Positions 27,405-34,500 of a stretch of DNA of 64,000 bases are shown piece after piece. The position numbers and the translations under genes are program-made. Origin of the DNA: Variovorax sp. RA8 (GTDB taxonomy: Bacteria > Pseudomonadota > Gammaproteobacteria > Burkholderiales > Burkholderiaceae_C); NCBI RefSeq assembly GCF_901827175.1, contig NZ_LR594662.1, positions 248,001-312,000 on the forward strand, in the 5' to 3' direction. The notes beneath the pieces were generated by a model that made no database searches, had not been told where the DNA came from, and saw nothing but the letters and a program-made list of their open reading frames with translations. Position 1 is the stretch's first letter, and each line of letters opens with the position of its first letter.

Positions 27405-28780
27405 GCGGCCTCCGCGAAGGAACGGGCAAGGGCGGGGGTGTCGGCGTTCGGCCCCTTCTGGTCGCCGGGGTCGGCGCCTTGCGCGCGCAGGGTGCGCTGC
27501 AGCTTGGCGATGTCCACGTCGCGCACCGCGACGCCGGCATCGAGCGACAGTGCGGCGGCGGTGCCGGCGGCCTCGCCCATCGCCATGCAGGGCGGGATCT
27601 CGCGCGAGATCTTCTGCGCGGCCGAGGTCGACGAGTAGTGACGCCCCGCCACCAGCAGGTTCTCCAGGCTGCGCGGCACCAGCGTGCGGTAGGGGTAGTA
27701 GTAATCGCGGCCGCGCGCCACGCTGTCCTCGAAGCGGGCACGCTGCGCCACGTCTTCCTTGGTCATCACGTACTCGCCCTCCAGCAGGCGCGTCTGGCGG
27801 ATGCCGGTCTGCGGCGCCAGGTCGACGAGGTAGCAGTCCTTGAAGCCGGGCAGCCTGGCGCGGATGAACTCGATCACCTTGTGGATGGTGGCGCGGCCCT
27901 GTATTTCGGCACGCGTCAGGTCGGCCACCTTGAGGCCGTCCAGGCCCGACATGTGCGGGCAGTTGCACCACACCACGCCGGGCAGCGGGGTCTTGAGCCA
28001 CCACGAATCCCAGGCGCCGCCCAGGATGTGCTTGACCTCGCGGTCGATCGCCGCGAAGGCCTCCGGCTCCTCGTGCTCGAAGCGCTCGGCCTCGTCGGTG
28101 TCGACGCCGCCGAGGCGGAACACCGTGGTCACGATGTAGGCGCCGCTGATGTGCGGCGCACCGGCCGAGGCCGCGACGTCCAGGTCGCCGGTGGCATCGA
28201 TCACCACCTTGCCCAGGATGGCTTCGCGCCCGCTCTTCGATTCGACCACCACGCCCTTGACCTGCCCGTCTGCCACCAGCGTGCGCGAGAACCAGGAGTG
28301 CAGGCGCAGGTTGATGCTGGCCTGCTGCACCATCTCGAGCGAGGCGCGCTTGAAGGCGTCCGGGTCGAAGGCCGCGGCAAAGCAGATCGGGTGCGGCTTC
28401 GACTTGCTGTGGAAGTCGAAGGTGCCCCAGCGCTTCCAGCGGCGCACCGACTCGGGCAGGGTGCCCCAGTCCTTCTGCCTGGGGTATTCGGCCAGGCCGC
28501 GTTCGGCCATGCGCTCGATCATCTCCAGGCAGATGCCGCGCACCGAGATCTCCCGCAGGTGGCTGTCCCACATGTCGTCGAGCACCAGCACCATGCCGCC
28601 CGAGGCCAGGCCGCCCAGGTGGTTGTAGCGCTCCAGCAGGGTCACGCTGGCGCCGTTGCGCGCAGCAGCCACGGCCGCCGCCTGGCCGGCGGGGCCGCCG
28701 CCGACCACCACCACGTCCGATTCGGCTGCGACGCGAATGTCGTGCGCAGGTTCTTGCATCCAGTCGCCAATACGGCTCAT
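27401..28780 (-). CDS. FAD-dependent oxidoreductase (FAD_oxidored type)
   Basis: This 459-aa flavoprotein has the dinucleotide motif DVVVVGGGPAGQAAAVAAARNG (GxGxxG, residues 27-32) and a second FAD segment near VVIDATGDLDVAASAGAP. The C-terminal IPPCMAMGEAAGTAAALSLDAG is typical of the FAD_oxidored group (fumarate-reductase and HdrA relatives). No membrane anchor or signal is seen. It is the first metabolic gene after the importer genes, separated from the permease by a hairpin repeat of about 85 nt, and is coupled to the CoA-transferase. It could reduce or oxidise the imported substrate with the ferredoxin as partner; this is inference. Confidence 0.83.
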   Translation of the reverse strand: MSRIGDWMQEPAHDIRVAAESDVVVVGGGPAGQAAAVAAARNGASVTLLERYNHLGGLASGGMVLVLDDMWDSHLREISVRGICLEMIERMAERGLAEYPRQKDWGTLPESVRRWKRWGTFDFHSKSKPHPICFAAAFDPDAFKRASLEMVQQASINLRLHSWFSRTLVADGQVKGVVVESKSGREAILGKVVIDATGDLDVAASAGAPHISGAYIVTTVFRLGGVDTDEAERFEHEEPEAFAAIDREVKHILGGAWDSWWLKTPLPGVVWCNCPHMSGLDGLKVADLTRAEIQGRATIHKVIEFIRARLPGFKDCYLVDLAPQTGIRQTRLLEGEYVMTKEDVAQRARFEDSVARGRDYYYPYRTLVPRSLENLLVAGRHYSSTSAAQKISREIPPCMAMGEAAGTAAALSLDAGVAVRDVDIAKLQRTLRAQGADPGDQKGPNADTPALARSFAEAA

Positions 28781-28812
28781 AGGGGTCTCCTAGTGAAATC
28801 TGACAGTTCGGG

Positions 28813-28896
28813 AACACCGCGGAACTGGCTTCGCCAGGCCGCTGGTGTTGCCCCCTCGAGGGGGTACTCGGCTACACGAAGTGAGCCGATACGGGG
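28813..28896. repeat. dispersed intergenic hairpin repeat (REP-like)
   Basis: Three stem-loops follow one another in about 85 nt. The first has arms AACACCGCGG and CCGCTGGTGTT enclosing CTGGC-TTC-GCCAG (28813-28849), the second is the perfect palindrome CCCCCTCGAGGGGG (28851-28864), and the third has TCGGCT/AGCCGA arms (28868-28873 and 28884-28889). The repeat sits between oxidoreductase and permease genes of one operon. From memory, very similar repeats are common between genes in Variovorax and Acidovorax. It may attenuate or stabilise the operon mRNA. Confidence 0.6.
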
Positions 28897-28902
28897 GTGG
28901 TC

Positions 28903-29754
28903 TCAATTCGTGCTCTCGGGGTGCCAACGGATGACCCAGCGCTCGGCCAGGGTGACGAGCAGGAAGAACAGGCCCGAGAGACTCGCGCTCATGACGATCG
29001 CGGCGTACAGCAGCGGCGAGTCGAAGTTGAAGGTGGCCTGCAAAATCATCGCGCCGATGCCCACCGTGGCGCCGACCCATTCGCCCACCACCGCGCCGAT
29101 CACGCACATCGAGGCCGCGATGCGCAGCGCCGAGAACAGGTAGGGCAGGGCGTTGAGCAGGCGCAGGCGGAAGAAGATCTCGGTCTTGCTCGCCGACAGC
29201 ACGCGCATCAGCTCCATGGCCTGCGGGTTCACCGACTCGAGGCCGCGCACCATGTTCACCAGCGTGGGGAAGAAGCACACCAGCGCGGCGATGGTGATCT
29301 TCGGCTCCATGCCGTTGCCCATGATCAGCACCAGCACCGGGGCCTTGGCGACCAGCGGCACGGCGTTGAACATCAGCACCACGGGGAAGAAGATGTCCTG
29401 CAGCGTCTTGTTGTGCACGAAGACGGTGGCGATGGCGATGGCCGCCAGGTTGCCCAGCAGGAAGCCGCCGGCCGCCTCCATGGCGGTGGGCAGCAGGTTG
29501 TCGAGCAGCACCGCGCGCTTGGCGTAGAGCGTCTCCAGCACGGCCCAGGGCGTGGGTGCGATGAAGGGCTTGACGTCGAAGGCCGCGATCACCGCCCACC
29601 ACAGCACGATCAGGCCGGCGATGCCGGCCGCGGGCAGGATGCGGCGGCGCCAGAGGCGCCGCTGGCGCGCGGTGGCCCAGGCCTGGTACTCGGTGTCCGG
29701 GGCGGCAAGGGTGGCCGCGGATGCGCTGCTCACGTCGATGGAAGATGTGTTCAT
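28903..29754 (-). CDS. ABC transporter permease (SsuC/TauC-like)
   Basis: This 283-aa inner-membrane permease has about six membrane segments after a 35-residue soluble N terminus. The BPD_transp_1 coupling motif lies around EIFFRLRLLNALPYLFSALRIAASMCVIGAVVGEW, matching the EAA loop region. It is encoded 14 nt downstream of the ATPase. The group imports nitrate, sulfonates, taurine, pyrimidine precursors or aromatic acids; here the neighbouring CoA enzymes argue for a carboxylic acid. Confidence 0.9.
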   Translation of the reverse strand: MNTSSIDVSSASAATLAAPDTEYQAWATARQRRLWRRRILPAAGIAGLIVLWWAVIAAFDVKPFIAPTPWAVLETLYAKRAVLLDNLLPTAMEAAGGFLLGNLAAIAIATVFVHNKTLQDIFFPVVLMFNAVPLVAKAPVLVLIMGNGMEPKITIAALVCFFPTLVNMVRGLESVNPQAMELMRVLSASKTEIFFRLRLLNALPYLFSALRIAASMCVIGAVVGEWVGATVGIGAMILQATFNFDSPLLYAAIVMSASLSGLFFLLVTLAERWVIRWHPESTN

Positions 29755-29768
29755 GGCTCGGGCCTCGC

Positions 29769-30551
29769 TCAGCAGGTTTCCAGCACGCGCCGCAGATGGG
29801 CGGTGAGGCGCACGAACTCGGGGGTCTCGCGGATGTCGAGGGTGCGGTCCTCCGGCAGCTCGACCGGGACGATCTCGCGCACCCGGCCCGGGTTGGCCGC
29901 CAGCATCAGCACGCGCTGGCCCAGGTAGGCGGCCTCGTGGATGCTGTGGGTGACGAAGAGGATGGTCACGCCGGTTTCCTTCCACACGCGGCGGATCTCC
30001 TCGTTGAGGCGGTCGCGGGTGATCTCGTCGAGCGCGCCGAAGGGCTCGTCCATCAGCAGGATCTTCGGGTCGCTGGCGAGCGCCCGCGCAATCGACACGC
30101 GCTGGCGCTGGCCGCCCGACATCTCGTGCGGCCAGGCGTTGAACTTGTCCTTGAGGCCCACCAGCTCCAGCAGCTCCTTGGGCGAGCGGCGGCCCTTGCG
30201 GCTGGCGCCGCCGCCCACCTGCAGCGGCAGCTCCACGTTCTGCAGCGCGGTGCGCCAGGGCAGCAGCGCCGCGTCCTGGAAGACGAAGCCGATGTCGCGG
30301 TTCCTGCGTGCGGCCTGCGGGCTGGTGGAGAGCACTTCGATGCGGCCGCGGCTGGGCTCCAGCAGGTCGGCCACCACGCGCAGGAAGGTGGACTTGCCGC
30401 AGCCCGAGGGGCCGAGCAGGGTCAGGAACTCGCCTTGCGCGACGTCGAGGTCCAGGCTCTTGATCGCGGTGACATCGCGGCGCTCGGTGAAGAAGCGCAT
30501 GCCGATGTCGCGGCAGGAGATCGCCGGCGCGGCGTTCATGACGGCGGCCAT
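29769..30551 (-). CDS. ABC transporter ATP-binding protein
   Basis: This 260-aa ATPase of the nitrate/sulfonate/taurine group has Walker A GPSGCGKST, signature MSGGQRQRVSIARAL, Walker B ILLMDEPF and the switch His in FVTHSIHEA. It energises import through the permease encoded next. The start at 30551 is 5 nt past the stop of the receptor gene; an in-frame ATG four codons later is an alternative. Confidence 0.92.
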   Translation of the reverse strand: MAAVMNAAPAISCRDIGMRFFTERRDVTAIKSLDLDVAQGEFLTLLGPSGCGKSTFLRVVADLLEPSRGRIEVLSTSPQAARRNRDIGFVFQDAALLPWRTALQNVELPLQVGGGASRKGRRSPKELLELVGLKDKFNAWPHEMSGGQRQRVSIARALASDPKILLMDEPFGALDEITRDRLNEEIRRVWKETGVTILFVTHSIHEAAYLGQRVLMLAANPGRVREIVPVELPEDRTLDIRETPEFVRLTAHLRRVLETC

Positions 30552-30555
30552 GGGG

Positions 30556-31587
30556 TCAGGCCTTTCCGATGCGCGAGGCGGAGGTGGCTTTCAGCGCGTC
30601 GAGCGTGATCACATCCTCCACCTTCGGCGTGCGCGCCGTGAACTGGCCCAGCTCCGAATAGGTTGCGATCTGCTGCTGCCACACGGCGGGGTCCATCGCG
30701 CCCCAGCCCTGCGTCTGCGCGAGGCCGCCGAAGCTGTAGTCGAGCATGACGTCGACCGCCACGCGCTCGTCCTCCGCCTTGAGGTTGGGGTACTCCTTGA
30801 CCAGCAGCTCCACCGCCTGGTCGCGGTTGGCGCGCACGTGCTGCCATCCCTTCGCCGTGGCGCGTACGAAGGCCTCGATCACCCTGGGCTGCGACTCCAG
30901 CGTCTTGGTCGAGGCGTAGTAGGGCAGGGCGTAGAGCTGCACGCCGGCGTCCCACAGCGTGAGGTCGACGCGGTCGGGGCCCAGCACCTTGAGGGCGGTG
31001 GTGCTGGTGAGCCAGCCCGTGACGACGTCGACCTGGCCGGTCAGCAGCGGCGCCATGTCGGAGCCGACGGTGATGACCTTGACGTCCTTCTCGGCAATCT
31101 TGTTCTTCGCCAGCAGCGCGCGCAGCAGGATGGCCGCGGTGGACGGGATGCCCACCTTCTTGCCGACCAGGTCGGCCGGCTTGCGCACCGGGTTCTTGGC
31201 CAGGGAGAAGAAGGTGAAGGGATGCTTCTGCGCGCCGACTGCGAAGCACTTGATGGGCAGCCCTTGCGAGACGGCCAGCATCACCGACGGGCTGGAGGAC
31301 ACCTGCCCCACCTCGTAGCGCCCGGACGCGACGATGGCCACGCCGTCGATGTTGGGCCCGCCGGGCTGGATGGCGAAGTCGATGCCCTCCTGCTCGTAGA
31401 AGCCCAGCCGCTTGGCCGCCACTTCGCCGATCTGGTTGACGCCGACGATCCAGCCGAGCTGCATGTTGATCTTCGCCTTGCCCTGCGCCAGCGCGTCGAT
31501 GGACAGCAGCCCGCCGCTGGAGAGGCCGGCGGCCATGAGCGAGGTCTTGAGAAGGCGGCGGCGACCGGGGTCCCGGAGATTGGCCAT
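30556..31587 (-). CDS. ABC transporter substrate-binding protein (NMT1/SsuA-like)
   Basis: This 343-aa periplasmic receptor has a twin-arginine type leader (GRRRLLKTSLMAAGLSS, cleavage near DALAQG). The body, with LGWIVGVNQIGEVAAKRLGFYEQEGIDFAIQPGG and ADLVGKKVGIPST, is the NMT1/THI5-like fold used for sulfonates, pyrimidines or aromatic acids. The ATG at 31587 is chosen because AAGGAATCTGCC precedes it; the open frame extends further upstream without sense. It is first gene of the minus-strand block, so the promoter should lie in 31588-31921. Confidence 0.9.
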   Translation of the reverse strand: MANLRDPGRRRLLKTSLMAAGLSSGGLLSIDALAQGKAKINMQLGWIVGVNQIGEVAAKRLGFYEQEGIDFAIQPGGPNIDGVAIVASGRYEVGQVSSSPSVMLAVSQGLPIKCFAVGAQKHPFTFFSLAKNPVRKPADLVGKKVGIPSTAAILLRALLAKNKIAEKDVKVITVGSDMAPLLTGQVDVVTGWLTSTTALKVLGPDRVDLTLWDAGVQLYALPYYASTKTLESQPRVIEAFVRATAKGWQHVRANRDQAVELLVKEYPNLKAEDERVAVDVMLDYSFGGLAQTQGWGAMDPAVWQQQIATYSELGQFTARTPKVEDVITLDALKATSASRIGKA

Positions 31588-31921
31588 GGCAGATTCCTTT
31601 GAAGGCAAGAAAAATGAGAGCGCGACCTGGGCCTTCGTGTCGCAAAAGCTGCGGCGGTGAAGGCTTTGTGACAGGAATGCTAGGAGGTGAAGGCGTTGCC
31701 TCCAAGAACCGTTTTTCGCAACCGGTGGACGAAAAATTAGCTCGCCCGGACACTGGAAAACCCTGTGTGCCAACAAGACAATTGACTGGAATCAAGGCAT
31801 TTCGGTTGCTTGAATTTCAGTCTTGAGAGGCAGCTTCCCAATGAAAATTGTCAACTGCACTGGGGCTTGGGCGATGGCATGAACTGTGCAAGTTCCAGCC
31901 ATCGTTTTCCGGAGACACCCC
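31588..31921. other. 334-nt divergent promoter region, relatively AT-rich
   Basis: This region lies between the receptor gene (minus) and the alpha-CTD-like gene (plus). It is visibly richer in A/T than surrounding coding DNA, as expected for promoters. The only strong pattern is a 17-mer at 31834-31850 that recurs almost exactly before the glutaryl-CoA dehydrogenase gene. GGAGACACCCC precedes the ATG at 31922. No convincing sigma70 -35/-10 pair was found. Confidence 0.55.
31834..31850 (+). promoter_or_regulatory. shared 17-mer CTTCCCAATGAAAATTG
   Basis: This 17-mer is identical at 16 of 17 positions to 43856-43872. It lies 72 nt upstream of the alpha-CTD-like gene and about 245 nt upstream of the ABC operon. 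The AATGAAAATTG part looks like half of an LTTR or Fur-type site. The repeat is seen directly; its role is inference. Confidence 0.4.
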
Positions 31922-32164
31922 ATGGATGCTGGTCAAGCCACCGCAGTCCGCCCCGCGACCGAGTCGCTGCTGGATGCCGACATCGAAGTCCTGAAGCTCT
32001 CGCTTCGCACCACGAACGTGCTGCGCCTCAACCAGCTGCACACGGTGCGCGATGTGACCCGCGTGCCGGCAAGAAAGCTCTTCGTGCTCTCGCGGCTGGG
32101 CCGCAACTCCCTGCGGGAGATCGTCGAGAGCGTGAACCGCCGGGGGCTCCAGCTCGCGGACTGA
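31922..32164 (+). CDS. free-standing RNA polymerase alpha-CTD-like protein
   Basis: This 80-aa protein from residue 20 on follows the helix-hairpin-helix fold of the RpoA C-terminal domain: IEVLKLSLRTTNVLRL aligns with the LTVRSANCL helix, TVRDVTRV follows, then LFVLSRLGRNSLREI aligns with the NLGKKSLTEI loop, ending GLQL. Positions equal to the DNA-contacting Arg265, Asn268, Gly296 and Ser299 of E. coli alpha are kept (Arg29, Asn32, Gly60, Ser63), while Lys298 is replaced by Asn62. There is no alpha-NTD, so it cannot join polymerase like normal alpha. It may bind A/T-rich DNA or compete for CTD contacts. It is divergent from the ABC operon and converges with the ketosynthase gene (6-nt gap). 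Confidence 0.75.
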   Translation: MDAGQATAVRPATESLLDADIEVLKLSLRTTNVLRLNQLHTVRDVTRVPARKLFVLSRLGRNSLREIVESVNRRGLQLAD

Positions 32165-32170
32165 GCGCCT

Positions 32171-33385
32171 TCAGGCGCGACGGAAGAGCAGCACCGAGTT
32201 CGTACCGCCGAAAGCGAAGGAGTTGCTGATCGCGGCTTCGAGCTGCGGCGCCGCCACGCCTGGCTGCGGCACCAGGTTCAGCCGGCATTCCGGGTCCATG
32301 GCCGTGCAGTGCGCATTCGGCGGCAGCTGGCGCCGGTGCAGCGCCAGCACGGTGATCACCGCTTCGAGCGCGCCGCCGGCGCCGAGCAGGTGGCCGTGCA
32401 GGGCCTTGGTGGAGCTCACCTGCAGTTCGTCGAGCGCGGCCTCGCCCCAGACCTCCGCCAGCGCGTTGCGCTCGACCACGTCGCCGATGCGGGTGGCGGT
32501 GCCGTGGGCATTGCAGTAGCCGATGTCGCGCGGCGCGAGCCCGGCCGATCGCAGGGCGGCGCGCATCGCGCGGGCCTGCCCCGGCGTGTCGGGCTTGGTC
32601 AGATGGGTGGCGTCGGAGCCGATGCCCCAGCCGGCCAGCCGCGCATAGCTGCTTGCGCCGCGGGCGCGGGCGCGCTCGGCCGATTCGAGCACCATGAAGG
32701 CGGCGCCTTCGCCCAGCGCGAAGCCGCTGCGGTCGCTGGCGAAGGGGCGGATCGCGCGCGCCTCCTCGCCGGGGGCGAAGGTGGCCAGTGTCTGCATCGC
32801 CTGCCACGCGAGCACCACGCCGGGCACGATCAGCGCCTCGCTGCCGCCGGCGATGGCCACGTCGACCTCGCCGCGCGCCACCGCTTTGGCGGCCTCGGCC
32901 AGCGCCACGCTGGATGACGCGCAAGCGACCGAGTAGGTGAGCACGGGCCCCTGCGCCTGCTGGCGCATCGCCACCTGTGCGGCCGGCGCATTGGGCATGA
33001 AGGAGGGAACGGTGAGCGGCGGCATGCGCGTGCTGGCGCCGCGGTAGGCGGTCTCGACCGCCGCGGCGCCGCCCATGCCGCAGCCGACGTAGACGCCGAT
33101 GCGTTCGGGGTCGGCATCGCCGAGCGTGCCGGCGTCGCGCACCGCCAGGTCGGCGGCGGCCACGGCCATCTGGCTCACGCGGTCCACCCCGGCCAACTGC
33201 AGCTTGGTGAACCAGCGCGCCACGTCGAAGGGTGCGAGCGCGGCGGCAGTGGGCTTGGGCAACTCGGGAAGTACGGGCCGCAGCGCCGACTCGCCGCGCA
33301 TGAGCGCGTCGAACATCGCGCCGGGGTCGTCGCCGTGCGGGCTCACGACGCCCAAGCCGGTGACCACGACCTCCACGGCGCTCAC
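32171..33385 (-). CDS. beta-ketoacyl-ACP synthase (FabF/KAS II type)
   Basis: This 404-aa thiolase-fold condensing enzyme has the full Cys-His-His set: Cys155 in SVACASSS, His294 in NAHGTAT, and His332 in the GHLLGAGG loop with Lys327 before it. It condenses an acyl group with malonyl-ACP. It is encoded next to its own ACP (4-nt overlap) and no other fatty-acid genes are here, so it is not the housekeeping fab locus. The pair likely serves a specialised acyl chain. Confidence 0.9.
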   Translation of the reverse strand: MSAVEVVVTGLGVVSPHGDDPGAMFDALMRGESALRPVLPELPKPTAAALAPFDVARWFTKLQLAGVDRVSQMAVAAADLAVRDAGTLGDADPERIGVYVGCGMGGAAAVETAYRGASTRMPPLTVPSFMPNAPAAQVAMRQQAQGPVLTYSVACASSSVALAEAAKAVARGEVDVAIAGGSEALIVPGVVLAWQAMQTLATFAPGEEARAIRPFASDRSGFALGEGAAFMVLESAERARARGASSYARLAGWGIGSDATHLTKPDTPGQARAMRAALRSAGLAPRDIGYCNAHGTATRIGDVVERNALAEVWGEAALDELQVSSTKALHGHLLGAGGALEAVITVLALHRRQLPPNAHCTAMDPECRLNLVPQPGVAAPQLEAAISNSFAFGGTNSVLLFRRA

Positions 33386-33630
33386 TTGGCCTGGGCTGCC
33401 TGCGCGGCCAGGGTCTTGTCGACCATGGCCGCCAGCTCGGCCAGCGTGTCGACGTTGACGTCCTGGTCGGGCATGGAGATCTTGAAATGGTCCTCGACGG
33501 CGAACACGAATTCGACCAGCGTGAGCGAATCGAAACCCTTGTCGCGCATGGAGGCGTTGGGGTCGAGCGCCGCCGGGTCGAGGCCGTACTTTTCCTGGAT
33601 CAGGTCCTGTAATTCTTTCAGCGAACTCAT
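33382..33630 (-). CDS. acyl carrier protein
   Basis: This 82-aa acidic helical protein has the phosphopantetheine site DKGFDSLTLVE with Ser35. The helix II pattern LVEFVFAVEDHFKI follows. The C terminus carries an extra Ala/Gln-rich tail. It starts 4 nt before the ketosynthase start is reached (overlapping ATGA), so the two proteins are made together and presumably act together. Confidence 0.9.
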   Translation of the reverse strand: MSSLKELQDLIQEKYGLDPAALDPNASMRDKGFDSLTLVEFVFAVEDHFKISMPDQDVNVDTLAELAAMVDKTLAAQAAQAK

Positions 33631-33662
33631 TGGGCGATGTGCGTCTTCACGCGGGCCATGGG

Positions 33663-34370
33663 TCATCGATGGGGGATGATATCCGCTCCCCCGAAGGCGA
33701 CGGCGGCCGCCCGGCCCGGCATGGGGCGCCAGCGCATCGAGGGCCATGCAAAGGCGATGCCCAGCAGCGCACCGGCCAGCGCGTCGAGCAGCACATGCTG
33801 CTTGACCGCGAGCGTCGAGTACGCGATGGCGGCGAACCAGAGCCAGTTGGCCAGCCGCAGGGCCTGGGGCGCGCGCGTGCGGCGCAGCACGTCGTCCACC
33901 CGGATGGCGGTGAAGATCGCGACCGCCACGTGCATCGAGGGGCAGGCGTTGCCGGGCGCATCGACGCCCTGCAGCAGCGCGAAGCCGGGGAAGTCCGAGC
34001 CGCTGGCCATCAGCGGCGGGACCTGGGTCGGCCAGAAATGGAAGAAGCCCAGGCCGGCGAGGCACAGGGCGCCGACCCAGAGGCCGTAGACCACCAGCTC
34101 CCTGAAATTGAGCTGCAGCCCCGGCGCGAGCCCCACGTAGAACCACAGCGAGAAATAGGCGACCAGCATCTCGGGCTGGAACGGGACCAGGTGGTCGAGC
34201 GCGGTCAGCGGCATCACGGTCATCGGGTAGGCCGGATGGCGCAGCAGCTGGAAGTAGCCGATGAAGAAGAGCCAGGTGAAGACCGTGACGCCGACGATCT
34301 TCAGGGCCAGCAGGTGGCGCATGCGGAACAGGAGCTCGGCGCGCCAGTGCGGGGGATGGGAAGGGGGCAT
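33663..34370 (-). CDS. PAP2-type phosphatase, integral membrane
   Basis: This 235-aa protein has about six membrane segments. PAP2 motifs are visible as NACPSMHVAVA (His147) and KQHVLLDALAG (His192, Asp196), the nucleophile and charge-relay positions. It probably dephosphorylates lipid phosphates or isoprenoid pyrophosphates at the membrane. The start is uncertain: ATG at 34370 is used, with in-frame ATG at 34385 and a longer frame to 34436 as alternatives; no strong ribosome-binding site separates them. It lies 32 nt upstream of the ACP gene, so a lipid-related operon with ACP and ketosynthase is plausible. Confidence 0.8.
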   Translation of the reverse strand: MPPSHPPHWRAELLFRMRHLLALKIVGVTVFTWLFFIGYFQLLRHPAYPMTVMPLTALDHLVPFQPEMLVAYFSLWFYVGLAPGLQLNFRELVVYGLWVGALCLAGLGFFHFWPTQVPPLMASGSDFPGFALLQGVDAPGNACPSMHVAVAIFTAIRVDDVLRRTRAPQALRLANWLWFAAIAYSTLAVKQHVLLDALAGALLGIAFAWPSMRWRPMPGRAAAVAFGGADIIPHR

Positions 34371-34500
34371 GTGAGCGCCGAGCATGCCTGTTTTCGCGCC
34401 GGTGCGGAACCCTGGGCCCAGGATTGCCGCTTGCATGACCGGCCCCGGCCTGTGCTTTCCCGCATTGAAGCCACGGGCACCGGCGCGTTAGGCTGCATCC

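Noticed and set aside
26238..28817. An 859-aa frame joining the CoA-transferase to an upstream stretch
   Set aside because: The N-terminal half is a wrong-frame reading of the FAD oxidoreductase gene; the real CoA-transferase starts at 27404 with a 4-nt overlap.
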